Of a stretch of 42,150 nucleotides of DNA, positions 1 to 8,287 are shown piece after piece. The notes under the pieces are model-generated. The model had not been told where the DNA came from, made no database searches, and saw only the letters and a program-made list of their open reading frames with translations. Position 1 is the stretch's first letter, and every line of letters starts with the position of its first letter. A program made the translations under genes and the position numbers. The DNA comes from Terriglobia bacterium (GTDB lineage: Bacteria > Acidobacteriota > Terriglobia > Bryobacterales > Bryobacteraceae), in NCBI GenBank assembly GCA_021324615.1, contig JAJPIT010000056.1, forward strand, positions 1 to 42,150, given 5' to 3'.

Positions 1-107
1 AGCGTCTTGGTGATCGCCGCAGTCAGCGTGGTCTTGCCGTGATCAATATGCCCGATCGTCCCCACATTCACGTGCGGCTTGCTGCGATCAAATTTTTCCT
101 TCGCCAT
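1..107 (-). CDS. tuf: Elongation factor Tu, N-terminal fragment
   Basis: EF-Tu carries aminoacyl-tRNA to the ribosome as a GTP complex. Only the first 35 or so codons are inside the window; the gene continues past position 1. The start is the ATG at 107-105, and the product opens [20 protein letters not shown] and continues with the P-loop [12 protein letters not shown], which is diagnostic for EF-Tu. It lies 17 nt downstream of the fusA stop on the same strand, so it is the fourth gene of a classic str operon (rpsL-rpsG-fusA-tuf). The GGAG that could serve as ribosome-binding site overlaps the end of fusA. Whether the rest of the gene is intact cannot be seen. Confidence 0.95.
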
Positions 108-124
108 GGTGGTTGTTTTCTCTC

Positions 125-2215
125 CTAACTTGCTACCTTGCCCTGAGCCCGGTTGGTAATCTCCTCGGCTACCGACTTCGGCACTTCCTCGTACTGGCCG
201 AAGTGCATGGTGAACGCGCCGCGCCCCTGCGTGCGCGAGCGAAGCTCCGTCGCGTAGCCGAACATCTCCGATAACGGAACCATCGCCTTGATGATCTGCG
301 TGGAGCCGAGAATCTCGGTCCCCTCCAGGCGCCCGCGCCGCGAGATCAAATCGCCGTTTACGGTGCCCATGTACTCATCCGGCACCACGACCTCAACGCG
401 CATCACCGGCTCGAGCAGAACCGGCTTGGCCTTGCGCGCGGCTTCCTTAAAGCAGATCGAAGCGCAGATCTTGAACGCCATCTCCGACGAGTCGACTTCA
501 TGGTAGGCGCCGTCGAACACCGTCACCTTCACGTCCGACATCGGATAGCCGGCCAGAATTCCGTGCTCGAGCGCCTCGGCCACGCCTTTTTCCACCGCCG
601 GAATGAATTCCTTGGGAATCGCGCCGCCGAAAACCTCGTTGACGAACTCAAACTCGCCGCCAGGCAGCGGCTCCACGCGCAGCTTCACCCGGGCGTACTG
701 GCCCGATCCGCCGGTCTGCTTCTTGTGCGTGTAATCGGCTTCAGCCATCTGCCGGATGGTTTCGCGATAGGCCACCTGCGGCTTGCCAACATTGGCCCCC
801 ACGTTAAACTCGCGCTGCATGCGGTCAACGATGATCTCCAGATGCAGCTCCCCCATGCCGGCCAGAATCGTCTGCCCGGTGTCGGGATCGGTGGAAACCT
901 TGAGCGTCGGATCCTCCTGGGCCAGCTTGTTAATCGCCATGCCCAGCTTTTCCTGATCCTGCTTGGTCTTGGGCTCGATCGCCAGTTGGATCACCGGAGC
1001 CGGAAACTCGATCGATTCGAGCAGAATCGGCGCTTTTTCGTCGCAAATCGTGTCGCCGGTGACCACATTCTTCAACCCCACCGCCGCGCAGATGTCGCCC
1101 GCCAGGATCTCGGTGATCTCCTCGCGCTTGTTGGCGTGCATCTTCACCAGCCGGCCGACGCGCTCCTTGCGCCCCTTGGAAACGTTGTAGATCGTATCCC
1201 CCGCCCCCAGCCGGCCGGAGTAGACCCGCAGGAACGCCAGTTGGCCGACAAACGGATCGGTCATGATCTTGAAAACCAGCGCGGCAAACGGCTCGGCGTC
1301 ATCGGCGCGCCGGACCAGTTTCTCTTCCGGACGATCCACCGCCGCGCCCACCACCGCCGGAATGTCCACCGGCGAGGGCAGATAGTCGACCACCGCGTCG
1401 AGCAGGTTCTGAACACCCTTGTTCTTGAACGCGCTGCCGCAGATCACCGGAAAGATCTTCTGCGCGATGGTGGCCTTGCGGATGCCCGCGCGCAGCTCAT
1501 CCTCGGTAATCGCCTGACCCTCGACGTACTTGGTGAACAGATGATCGTCCGTCTCGGAAACCGCCTCCACCAGCTTGTCGTGATATTCCTTGGCCAGATC
1601 GGCCAAATCTTCCGGAATATCGACGTCGTCATATTTGGCGCCCAGCGTCTCATCGCGCCAGATCCGGGCCTTCATCGTCACCAGATCGACCACGCCCTTG
1701 AACTGATCCTCGGCTCCGACCGGCAACTGAATCGCCACCGGCCGGCACTTGAGACGATCCACAATGGTGTCCACGGCGCGATAAAAATCGGCCCCGACGC
1801 GGTCCATTTTGTTGATGAAGCACAGCCGCGGAACGTGATATTTATCGCCCTGGCGCCACACCGTTTCGGTCTGCGGCTGAACGCCCGCCACCGCGTCAAA
1901 CACCGCCACCGCGCCGTCCAGAACCCGCAGGCTGCGCTCCACCTCCGCCGTAAAATCGACGTGGCCGGGAGTGTCGATGATGTTAATGGTGCAGTCGCGC
2001 CACTGGCAGGTGGTCGCCGCCGAGGTGATGGTGATGCCGCGTTCCTGCTCCTGCTCCATCCAGTCCATGACCGCGGTGCCCTCATGCACCTCCCCGATCT
2101 TGTAGGTGCGGCCGGTGTAATAAAGAATCCGCTCGGTGGTGGTGGTTTTGCCGGCATCGATGTGGGCCATGATGCCGATGTTGCGCATCTTCTCGAGGGC
2201 TACGGTGCGTGGCAT
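125..2215 (-). CDS. fusA: Elongation factor G
   Basis: EF-G is the GTPase that drives ribosomal translocation and, with RRF, ribosome recycling. The 696-residue product is full length. The G domain shows the P-loop AHIDAGKTT (17-25), the switch I segment [10 protein letters not shown] (59-68), DTPGH (81-85) and NKMD (135-138). The domain IV/V region follows, with the Gly-rich [13 protein letters not shown] motif. The start ATG is at 2215-2213, 9 nt after the rpsG stop, and tuf follows after 17 nt, so it is expressed with the str operon. Nothing suggests a specialised recycling-only EF-G2 paralogue; the position argues for the housekeeping copy. Confidence 0.98.
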
Positions 2216-2224
2216 AAGAACTTC

Positions 2225-2695
2225 CTACCAGCGGTAATGCGCGAAAGCGCGGTTGGCTTCCGCCATTCGATGGACGTCATCCTTCTTTTTAATCGCGCCG
2301 CCCCGCAGGTTGGCCGCGTCGTTCAGTTCGTTGGCCAGCTTTTCCGGCATCCCCTTTTCCGGACGCAACCGGGCGTTGCTCAGAATCCAGCGGATCGCCA
2401 GCGATGTGCTGCGGTTCTTGGGCACCTCCACCGGAACCTGATAGTTGGCGCCGCCCACCCGCCGGGTCTTCACCTCCAGCAGCGGCTTGCAGTTTTCGAT
2501 CGCCTTCTTGAACAGCTTCAGCGGATCGTCCTGCGTGCGCTCCCGGATGCGGTCCATCGCCTGATAAAAAATCCGCTGCGAGATCGACTTCTTGCCGTCC
2601 CACATCATCGAGTTGACGAACTTTTCCGCCAGCGTCGAGTTGTACACCGGATCCGGCAGAATTTCGCGCGTTTCAGGTCTGCGTCTGCGAGGCAT
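2225..2695 (-). CDS. rpsG: 30S ribosomal protein S7
   Basis: S7 nucleates assembly of the 30S head and contacts the E-site tRNA. The 156-residue product has the usual length and the conserved opening [20 protein letters not shown], followed by [13 protein letters not shown] and the typical C-terminus with [13 protein letters not shown]. It starts at the ATG at 2695-2693, only 3 nt downstream of the rpsL stop, and is followed by fusA after 9 nt. In many bacteria S7 represses its own operon through a site between rpsL and rpsG. The 3-nt spacing here leaves little room for such a hairpin, so any feedback would have to act elsewhere, for example in the leader upstream of rpsL. Confidence 0.97.
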   Translation of the reverse strand: MPRRRRPETREILPDPVYNSTLAEKFVNSMMWDGKKSISQRIFYQAMDRIRERTQDDPLKLFKKAIENCKPLLEVKTRRVGGANYQVPVEVPKNRSTSLAIRWILSNARLRPEKGMPEKLANELNDAANLRGGAIKKKDDVHRMAEANRAFAHYRW

Positions 2696-2698
2696 AAA

Positions 2699-3085
2699 TT
2701 ACTTTCCCGCCGGCCCTTTCGGCCGCTTGGCTCCGTACTTGGAACGCCCCTGCTGCCGCCCGGCGACCCCGGCCGTGTCCAGCGTTCCGCGAACGATGTG
2801 ATAGCGCACACCCGGCAGATCCTTGACGCGCCCGCCGCGGATCAGCACAATTGAGTGCTCCTGCAAATTGTGCCCGACTCCGGGAATATAGCAGGTCACT
2901 TCCAGCCCGTTGGTCAAACGCACGCGGGCGATTTTCCGCAGCGCCGAATTCGGCTTCTTCGGCGTGGTGGTCTTGACCTGTGTGCAAACCCCGCGCCGCT
3001 GCGGGCAGCCTTGCAGCGCCGGACTGGCGGTCTTGAAGCGCGTGGGGCGGCGGCCCTTACGCACAAGCTGGTTGAACGTCGGCAC
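2699..3085 (-). CDS. rpsL: 30S ribosomal protein S12
   Basis: S12 lines the decoding centre and is the classical streptomycin target. The reading frame is open further upstream, but the product should begin at the GTG at 3085-3083: this gives [16 protein letters not shown], the family's usual N-terminus, with GAGAGGA as ribosome-binding site just upstream. The result is 128 residues. The decoding loop [13 protein letters not shown] keeps its lysines, and [13 protein letters not shown] keeps the Asp that is methylthiolated in many bacteria, so the wild-type streptomycin-sensitive residues are present. It is the first gene of the str operon. Confidence 0.96.
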   Translation of the reverse strand: MPTFNQLVRKGRRPTRFKTASPALQGCPQRRGVCTQVKTTTPKKPNSALRKIARVRLTNGLEVTCYIPGVGHNLQEHSIVLIRGGRVKDLPGVRYHIVRGTLDTAGVAGRQQGRSKYGAKRPKGPAGK

Positions 3086-3300
3086 GAACTTCCTCTCTCG
3101 AAAAACTCGGTTGAATCCACCTGGGCGCGGGCGCGCTGGCCACCAGCCGCGCCACGAACCAAAACTTGCGAAGGTGAAAGGCTTCGGACTAGCCCATGCC
3201 CTTCCGGCGTCAAATCCGGCAAGAGTATCGGGGCCGGCCCCCGGCCGGACCGTCAAAACAAGACGGCGGTAGCGCAGGAGCAGAAGATCACTCGCTAACT
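3086..3300 (-). other. Long untranslated leader of the str operon
   Basis: About 215 nt lie between the predicted transcription start and the rpsL GTG. No convincing gene was seen here on either strand. It contains a self-complementary GC hairpin (GGCCGG and CCGGCC arms, 3-nt loop, 3232-3246) and a GCCGGA direct repeat nearby (around 3203-3220). No T-run follows the hairpin, so it is not an obvious terminator. A ribosomal-protein binding site for feedback control is possible, but this is inference. Confidence 0.4.
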
Positions 3301-3306
3301 CTACCG

Positions 3307-3335
3307 AGAATAGCGAAACTTTAAAATCTTGTCAA
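3307..3335 (-). promoter_or_regulatory. sigma70 promoter of the str operon
   Basis: Read on the minus strand, TTGACA (3335-3330) is followed by a 17-bp spacer and TATTCT (3312-3307). The -35 is perfect and the -10 differs from TATAAT by two bases. Predicted transcription start is near 3300, which gives rpsL a leader of about 215 nt. No other gene on this strand lies between this site and rpsL. Confidence 0.85.
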
Positions 3336-3337
3336 AT

Positions 3338-3368
3338 CCCGCCAGAGCTTGCGGGGCTAAGCGTAGCC
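3338..3368. repeat. Two adjacent small inverted repeats between divergent promoters
   Basis: CCCGC/GCGGG arms (about 3338-3355) are followed at once by GGCTA-AGCG-TAGCC (about 3355-3368). They sit between the str operon promoter, which reads left, and the gene starting at 3419, which reads right. They could be regulator sites or simply small hairpins. No known binding consensus was recognised. Confidence 0.3.
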
Positions 3369-3379
3369 GAGGCGTAAAT

Positions 3380-3409
3380 TTGATCGAAAAAATCCCCCGG
3401 CTGTAATAG
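3380..3409 (+). promoter_or_regulatory. Putative promoter of the small exported protein gene
   Basis: TTGATC (3380-3385), an 18-bp spacer and TAATAG (3404-3409) form a plausible sigma70 promoter. The -10 ends only 9 nt before the ATG at 3419, and there is no clear Shine-Dalgarno sequence. The transcript could therefore be leaderless or nearly so. Confidence 0.45.
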
Positions 3410-3418
3410 AATTGGATC

Positions 3419-3799
3419 ATGGCGCGGCGGCTTGTCCTGTTCGGCTTTGCGGCGATGCTGCTTATCCCCGGCGCTCAGGGCAAGGAGCAGCAGGATCTAC
3501 GGGAACGGGTCCGCGACGGCGTCGAGCGCACCGGTAAAGATCTTCAGGCCGTCGTCCATCCCGAGAAACTGACCCCGGCCGAGCGCGAGCGCCTGGATGC
3601 TGCGCTCAAGGATCTGCGCGAGGTGCGGGAAGCCGTCGGCGGAACCGATTGGCAAGCCAAGCGCGACGTGCTGGAGCGAGCCGTCGAAAACATCGATTAC
3701 CTCAATAAAAACGCGCCGATCGAGGACGGTGACAAGCAGACGCTCGGCATCGACTTGTTTACCCTGCGTTCAATTCTCGATTCCTGGAAAAAACCGTAG
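3419..3799 (+). CDS. Small exported helical protein of unknown function
   Basis: A 126-residue product. Residues 1-21 look like a Sec signal peptide (MARRLVLFGFAAMLLIPGAQG), and the mature part is short, charged and probably all helical. Blocks such as LTPAERERLDAALKDLREVR and the following AVENIDYLNKNAPIEDGDKQ resemble a helical hairpin. No catalytic motif, cysteine pair or known domain was recognised. It stands alone on the plus strand between the str operon (divergent) and the P1 peptidase gene (convergent, 5 nt from its stop). The signal peptide predicts a periplasmic location. The gene call rests on a good promoter-like site, the signal peptide and sensible composition. Confidence 0.75.
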   Translation: MARRLVLFGFAAMLLIPGAQGKEQQDLRERVRDGVERTGKDLQAVVHPEKLTPAERERLDAALKDLREVREAVGGTDWQAKRDVLERAVENIDYLNKNAPIEDGDKQTLGIDLFTLRSILDSWKKP

Positions 3800-3804
3800 C
3801 CTGA

Positions 3805-4764
3805 TTATTTCTTCAGGCCCGGCAGGCCGCCGAGCGACGGCGCCAGCCGCACCGCCCGCAGGATCGATTCCGCCACCGCCTCGGCGGCAGCCACGCCCAA
3901 GGCGTCGACCGCCATCTTCCGCTCCCCCAGCGACAGCGCGATGACGAGATCGCCGTCGGACATGGTGTTGACGGGATCGATGGTCCGCGCCATTCCCAGA
4001 CCGGCCAGTTGAGCGAGTTTGGTGGCCTCCACTTTGCTGAGCGCGGCGTTGGTGGCAACCACCACCAGCGAAGTATTCTGCGGCGCCGGCCGGGGGCGCG
4101 GGGCGGACTTCATCAGCGCCGCCGCGCCGGCGAACTCCATGCTGTCCGGCGATTTCCTGGCTCCCGCCACGATTTCTCCGGTCTTCGGATCGCGCACGTC
4201 GCCCAAAGCGTTCACCGCCGCCAGCGCCGAAACCTTGACGCCGCCGTTCAGTTCCACCGTAAACGAACCGATCCCGGATTTCATGGCGTTCTTCATTCCC
4301 AGAATTTTTCCGACCGTCGCGCCGGTTCCCGCGCCGACGGCGCCTTCGGCAACCGGGCCCGCGGTGGCTGCGGCGCACGCCGATTCGCCCATTTCCCGGG
4401 TTGGCCGCACGCCGGCTTTGCCCATGCCGAAATCGAACAAAATGGCGGCGGGAACGATGGGAATACGCGCATTTCCAAACTTAAATCCGACTCCTTTGTG
4501 TTCCAGAAACCGCCGCACCCCGCTCGCCGCTTCCAGGCCGAAGGCGCTGCGCCCGGCCAGCGACACGGCGTGAATGCGATCGGTAACGTGAAGCGGATTC
4601 AGCACATCCCATTCCTCGGTGCCGGTGGCCGAGCCCCGGATATCGCCGCCGGCGACCGCGCCCGCCTCGCACAGCACCACCGTGCAGCCGGTCAATCCGT
4701 CATAATCGGTAACGTGACCTACCAGGATTCCCTCAATATCGGTCAGGCCTTTCACGGTAATCAC
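3805..4764 (-). CDS. P1 (S58, DmpA-like) family peptidase
   Basis: The family comprises autoprocessed N-terminal-nucleophile aminopeptidases, including DmpA and beta-peptidyl aminopeptidases. The 319-residue product has the family's segments: an early VGHVTD block (15-20), GLEAASGVRRFLE (76-88), GAGTGATVGK (144-153) and the self-cleavage region QNTSLVVVATNAAL (229-242). The precursor is expected to cleave before the hydroxyl residue here, Thr231 or Ser232; in DmpA the nucleophile is the Ser at this place. No signal peptide is seen, so it is probably cytoplasmic. The start is the GTG at 4764-4762, because the overlapping ATG is out of frame and followed by a stop. It diverges from the MlaE gene with 32 bp between starts. 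Substrate unknown. Confidence 0.88.
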   Translation of the reverse strand: MITVKGLTDIEGILVGHVTDYDGLTGCTVVLCEAGAVAGGDIRGSATGTEEWDVLNPLHVTDRIHAVSLAGRSAFGLEAASGVRRFLEHKGVGFKFGNARIPIVPAAILFDFGMGKAGVRPTREMGESACAAATAGPVAEGAVGAGTGATVGKILGMKNAMKSGIGSFTVELNGGVKVSALAAVNALGDVRDPKTGEIVAGARKSPDSMEFAGAAALMKSAPRPRPAPQNTSLVVVATNAALSKVEATKLAQLAGLGMARTIDPVNTMSDGDLVIALSLGERKMAVDALGVAAAEAVAESILRAVRLAPSLGGLPGLKK

Positions 4765-4796
4765 ATGGTAGCATCGTCATCATCGGGGGACCTCGA

Positions 4797-5555
4797 TTGC
4801 TCGACTTCTTAAAGCCGCCAGTCGCCTCCTTTCAAGATTTTGTGGTAATGAGCGGCAGAGCGATGCGGAACGTGTTCCGCAGCCCGCATTACGGAGACGA
4901 CATCCTGATCCAGATGGATGTGATCGGTTTCGGCTCACTGCTGATCGTGATGCTGATCGGCTTGTTCAGCGGACTGATCATGGGCCAGCAGATGGCGCGC
5001 GCCTTGCGCACCTACGGCGCCATCGGCCAGATCGGCTACGTCGTTTCCGTGGCCCTCATCCGCGAACTGGGTCCGGTGCTGGTCGCCCTGCTGGTGGCGG
5101 GAAGAAACGCCAGCGGGATCGCCAGCGAGCTGGGATCGATGAAAGTCACCGAGCAGATCGACGCCATGCGCGCCCTGGGAACCGATCCCATTCAAAAATT
5201 AGTAACGCCGCGCCTGATCGCCACCGCCGTGACGCTGCCGCTTCTGACCATCATCGCCGACTTTCTGGGGCTGGTGGGCGGATACATCATCGCGCATTTC
5301 CAGTTCGCGGTTCCCTTTTCGCAGTACTGGGTGCCGGCCTATCAGAATCTGGCGTACGCCGATGTCGCCGAGGGAACCGTCAAGCCCTTCGCCTTCGCCA
5401 TCATCATCGCGCTGGTCGGATGCTTTTACGGGATGCGGACCACCGGCGGCACGGAGGGCGTCGGCCGGGCCACCACCCGAGCCGTGGTGGTCAGCTCCAT
5501 CTGGATTTTCGTGACCACTTACTTCATCGGCGCGATCTTCATCAACATGCGATGA
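4797..5555 (+). CDS. mlaE: MlaE-type ABC transporter permease (lipid transport)
   Basis: MlaE is the integral membrane subunit of the MCE-type phospholipid transporter that moves lipid between the inner and outer membranes. The 252-residue product has the family length. It contains the conserved interface around RELGPVLVALLVAGRNASG, the EQIDAMRALGTDPI motif that docks the ATPase, and four or five hydrophobic segments (about 45-70, 85-115, 140-175, 190-220, 230-252). The start is a TTG at 4797, supported by a GGGGGA ribosome-binding site just upstream. Its stop overlaps the next start (ATGA, 5552-5555), so it is translationally coupled to the ATPase gene, and the MCE protein follows: MlaE-MlaF-MlaD order. 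The mla symbol is by family analogy; other MCE systems exist. Confidence 0.92.
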   Translation: MLDFLKPPVASFQDFVVMSGRAMRNVFRSPHYGDDILIQMDVIGFGSLLIVMLIGLFSGLIMGQQMARALRTYGAIGQIGYVVSVALIRELGPVLVALLVAGRNASGIASELGSMKVTEQIDAMRALGTDPIQKLVTPRLIATAVTLPLLTIIADFLGLVGGYIIAHFQFAVPFSQYWVPAYQNLAYADVAEGTVKPFAFAIIIALVGCFYGMRTTGGTEGVGRATTRAVVVSSIWIFVTTYFIGAIFINMR

Positions 5556-6364
5556 GCGAACCGGAGATTCTGCGCTTTGAGAACGTGAGTTTGAGGTTCG
5601 AGGACACGCCGGCGCTCGACCAGGTCTCCTTTCGCATGATCCCGGGCGAGACGGTCATCATTTACGGCGCGGCCGGCAGCGGCAAAACGACACTGCTCAA
5701 AACCGCGCTGGGACTGCTGAAGCCGGATTCCGGCCGCATATACGTCTTCGGCGAAGATGTCACCAACTTCACCGAGCCGCAGTGGTTCCCGCTACGGGCG
5801 CGCATGGGCATTCTGTTTCAGGAAGGCGGGCTGTTCGATTCCATGACCATCGCCGAAAACGTCGCCTATCCGCTGCTCAATTCGGTGGCCGCACGCGCCT
5901 CCAACCAACGGGGCGAAGTGGAGGAAAAGGTGCGCCAGGCTCTCCGCTTTGTGGATCTGGAGCAGACGCTCGACAAATTTCCAAGCGAGCTTTCCGGCGG
6001 CATGCGGCGCCGCGTGGGAATCGCGCGCGCCATCGTCACCGAGCCGCGGCTGGTGCTGTACGACTCGCCCACCGCGGGCCTCGATCCGATTACCGCGTAC
6101 ACCATCATCAGCCTGATCCTGAAAGAGCGCGATACGCTCAACGCCTCCGCCCTGCTGGTAACGCATCGTTTTCAGGACGGCCACCTGATGGCCAAATTTC
6201 GCTACAATCCGAGCAGTGGGCAGATTGAGGCGGCCTCGCAAAACGGGGGCAATGCGGCGCGGACCAGGTTCTTCGTCATGAATCAAGGGCGCCTTGTTTT
6301 TGAGGGCAGTCTGGCTGAACTGGCGGCCGCCAAAGATCCCTACGTGAAAAAATTCGCGAAATGA
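5552..6364 (+). CDS. mlaF: MlaF-type ABC transporter ATPase with altered Walker B
   Basis: This is the ATP-binding subunit partnering the MlaE-type permease. The ATG at 5552 overlaps the mlaE stop by 4 nt, giving 270 residues from MSEPEILRFENVSLRF. Seen are Walker A GAAGSGKTT (about 37-45), the signature LSGGMRRRVGIARAI, Walker B RLVLYDSPTAGLDP and the switch histidine in LLVTHRF. The residue after the Walker B Asp, normally the catalytic Glu, is Ser; the codons GAC TCG are unambiguous. After the H-loop there is an extra stretch of about 25 residues (FRYNPSSGQIEAASQNGG and following) before FFVMNQGRLVFEGS. The gene is otherwise intact. It ends 11 nt before the MCE-protein gene. Confidence 0.92.
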   Translation: MSEPEILRFENVSLRFEDTPALDQVSFRMIPGETVIIYGAAGSGKTTLLKTALGLLKPDSGRIYVFGEDVTNFTEPQWFPLRARMGILFQEGGLFDSMTIAENVAYPLLNSVAARASNQRGEVEEKVRQALRFVDLEQTLDKFPSELSGGMRRRVGIARAIVTEPRLVLYDSPTAGLDPITAYTIISLILKERDTLNASALLVTHRFQDGHLMAKFRYNPSSGQIEAASQNGGNAARTRFFVMNQGRLVFEGSLAELAAAKDPYVKKFAK

Positions 6365-6375
6365 ACCGTTAACGG

Positions 6376-7470
6376 ATGCCGCAGCGAACCAGAGCCAAAT
6401 GGGCGGAGTTGCGCGTGGGCCTGATGGCCATCGCCGCTCTTACCCTGCTCGGATATCTCATCTTTCTGCTCACCGGCTCCGGCGGGTTCTGGGAGAGCAC
6501 CTCCAAGGTCTACACCTACCTGGGCGATTCGGGCGATCTTGCGGCGGGCGCCCCGGTGCGGCTGAACGGCATCATCGTAGGCAAGGTCAGCAACGTCGCG
6601 CTCTCCGGCTCCGACAATCCCCAGCGGGTGATTCAGGTCGAGTTGGAGATCAACACGAAGTTCCTCAAGGATATTCCCGTCGACTCGCAGGCGCAGATCG
6701 CGCAGGGCAATCTGCTCGGCACCAAATACATCAACATCACCATGGGCCGCAGCCGGCAAACCATCAAGCCGGGCGCGGAGCTGGCCAGCACCAACGTCGC
6801 CGAGTTCGAAGACGTTGTGCGGCAGAGCTATTCCGCGGTCGCCGCGCTGCAAGGGATTCTCACCAGAGTGGATCAGTTGCTCAACGAGGTGCAGTCCGGG
6901 CAGGGGACCATCGGCAAATTTCTGGTCGACCCGACGCTCTACGACAAGGCCGTGGGCGTGGTGAACGAAGGACAGAAGTTGATCAGCGCACTCAATTCCA
7001 ATCGGGGCACGATTCCGAAGCTGATCAACGACGATACGCTCTACAACGATCTGCGCGGCACGCTGGCGCGCGTCAATACGCTGATGGATGGGATCGAGCA
7101 GGGGCAGGGCACGGTGGGCAGGCTGATGAAGGATCCGGCCGTGTATGACGAGGCGCGCGGCGCCATCGGCGATCTGCGCAAGGCGATCGCGGGGGTCCAG
7201 CGGACCATCGACGCCATCAATTCAGGCAAGGGAACCATCGGGGCGCTGGTGAACAACGGCGATCTGCATGATGAACTGAGCGCGTCCTTGCAGCGGATGA
7301 ACACGCTGCTCGATAAGATCAACAGCGGCCAGGGCACCATCGGGCTGCTGCTGAACGATCCCTCGCTTTATCAATCGCTCAACGGCGCCACCGACGAGCT
7401 GCACGGGCTGCTTCAGGATTTCCGCGCCAACCCGAAAAAATTCCTGCATATTAAATTGGGATTGTTCTAG
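6376..7470 (+). CDS. mlaD: MlaD/MCE-domain lipid transport protein with five C-terminal repeats
   Basis: MCE proteins form hexameric rings or tubes that carry lipids across the periplasm. The 364-residue product has a short cytoplasmic N-terminus, one membrane segment (about 14-33), and an MCE domain (about 44-135) with LAAGAPVRLNGIIVGKV and IAQGNLLGTKYINIT. The C-terminal half (about 165-345) holds five diverged repeats centred on GT at 177, 211, 246, 286 and 320. Each reads roughly GQGTIG-hhhxDPxLYDxL, with a spacing of 34-40 residues, joined by amphipathic helices. E. coli MlaD is about half this length and lacks such repeats. The start is the ATG at 6376, 11 nt after the ATPase stop. It is anchored in the inner membrane and projects into the periplasm. 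Confidence 0.9.
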   Translation: MPQRTRAKWAELRVGLMAIAALTLLGYLIFLLTGSGGFWESTSKVYTYLGDSGDLAAGAPVRLNGIIVGKVSNVALSGSDNPQRVIQVELEINTKFLKDIPVDSQAQIAQGNLLGTKYINITMGRSRQTIKPGAELASTNVAEFEDVVRQSYSAVAALQGILTRVDQLLNEVQSGQGTIGKFLVDPTLYDKAVGVVNEGQKLISALNSNRGTIPKLINDDTLYNDLRGTLARVNTLMDGIEQGQGTVGRLMKDPAVYDEARGAIGDLRKAIAGVQRTIDAINSGKGTIGALVNNGDLHDELSASLQRMNTLLDKINSGQGTIGLLLNDPSLYQSLNGATDELHGLLQDFRANPKKFLHIKLGLF

Positions 7471-7507
7471 TGTCCCGGTCGAGGAGCGAAGCTAGGGCTG
7501 CATTTCC

Positions 7508-8287
7508 ATGCGTAAACTGGTGGTGAACGCCGACGACTTCGGCTTCACGAGCGACGTGAACGAAGGCATCGTCGAGGCGCACCGCCGGGGCATTCTCACC
7601 GCGGCCACGATCATGGCCACCGGGGCCGCTTTCGACGGCGCGGTGCGGCTGGCCAAGGAAAATCCCACGCTCGATATCGGCTGCCACCTGGTGCTGGTGG
7701 GATCGCCGGGGCTGCCGGATTCGATCGCCGGGCTGGTGCTGTCCCTGGGCCGGATCGGGATTTACCAGGAACTCTCCGCGCAGGTCCGCAAGATCATCGG
7801 CGCGGGCCTGCGGCCCACGCATCTGGACACCCACAAACACACGCATCTGCTTCCGCCGGTGCTGGACGCGGTGGCGCGCATCTCACAGGAATATTCGATC
7901 CCCTGGGTGCGCCGGCCGTTCGACTTTCCGCTACAGGCGGGCGGCATCGGATGGAAGCGGCGCGCCGTGAGCCGGGCGCTGGGCGGAGCCCGCGCGCGAT
8001 TCGCCCGCGTGCTGGCGCGGCGCGGCTGCCGGTCCACCGATCACTTCGCGGGGTTTCAAATGACCGGCAACTATAATGCAGCGGAGCTCGCGGCCCTGAT
8101 CCGCGCGCTGCCGCAAGGCGTGACGGAGTTTATGTGCCACCCCGGATTCTGCACCGCCGAGTTGCGCGCGGCCCGCACCCGGCTCAAGGAAAGCCGCGAG
8201 CGGGAGCTGCGGGCGCTGACCTCGCCCGAGGTTCGCGCCGCTCTGGCTGAAGCAGGCGTGGAGCTGGCCAGCTATCGCGAGCTTTGA
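7508..8287 (+). CDS. hpnK: ChbG/HpnK-type polysaccharide deacetylase (YdjC family)
   Basis: YdjC-family enzymes are metal-dependent deacetylases of N-acetylated sugars. HpnK is the branch linked to hopanoid biosynthesis. The 259-residue product opens RKLVVNADDFGFTSDVNEGI, closely like HpnK. The expected metal and catalytic residues are present: Asp10 in the ADDFG motif, His60 in IGCHLVL and the THLDTHKHTH cluster (104-113). A C-terminal MCHPG block is also there. No signal peptide is seen, so it is probably cytoplasmic. It lies 37 nt after mlaD on the same strand; a link between the two through envelope lipids is suggestive only. The 3' end overlaps the convergent tetR gene by 16 bp. No squalene-hopene cyclase or other hpn gene is in the window, so the symbol is tentative. 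Confidence 0.8.
   Translation: MRKLVVNADDFGFTSDVNEGIVEAHRRGILTAATIMATGAAFDGAVRLAKENPTLDIGCHLVLVGSPGLPDSIAGLVLSLGRIGIYQELSAQVRKIIGAGLRPTHLDTHKHTHLLPPVLDAVARISQEYSIPWVRRPFDFPLQAGGIGWKRRAVSRALGGARARFARVLARRGCRSTDHFAGFQMTGNYNAAELAALIRALPQGVTEFMCHPGFCTAELRAARTRLKESRERELRALTSPEVRAALAEAGVELASYREL

Noticed and set aside
500-2854. 784-codon open frame on the plus strand
   Set aside because: Lies antisense to fusA, rpsG and rpsL; His/Arg/Leu-rich composition with no domain; a product of GC-rich codon bias.
3086-3256. N-terminal extension of rpsL
   Set aside because: Family proteins start PTFNQL; the GTG at 3085 has a ribosome-binding site.
3338-3368. Adjacent hairpins as a terminator
   Set aside because: No T-run on either strand and no gene ends there; they lie between divergent starts.
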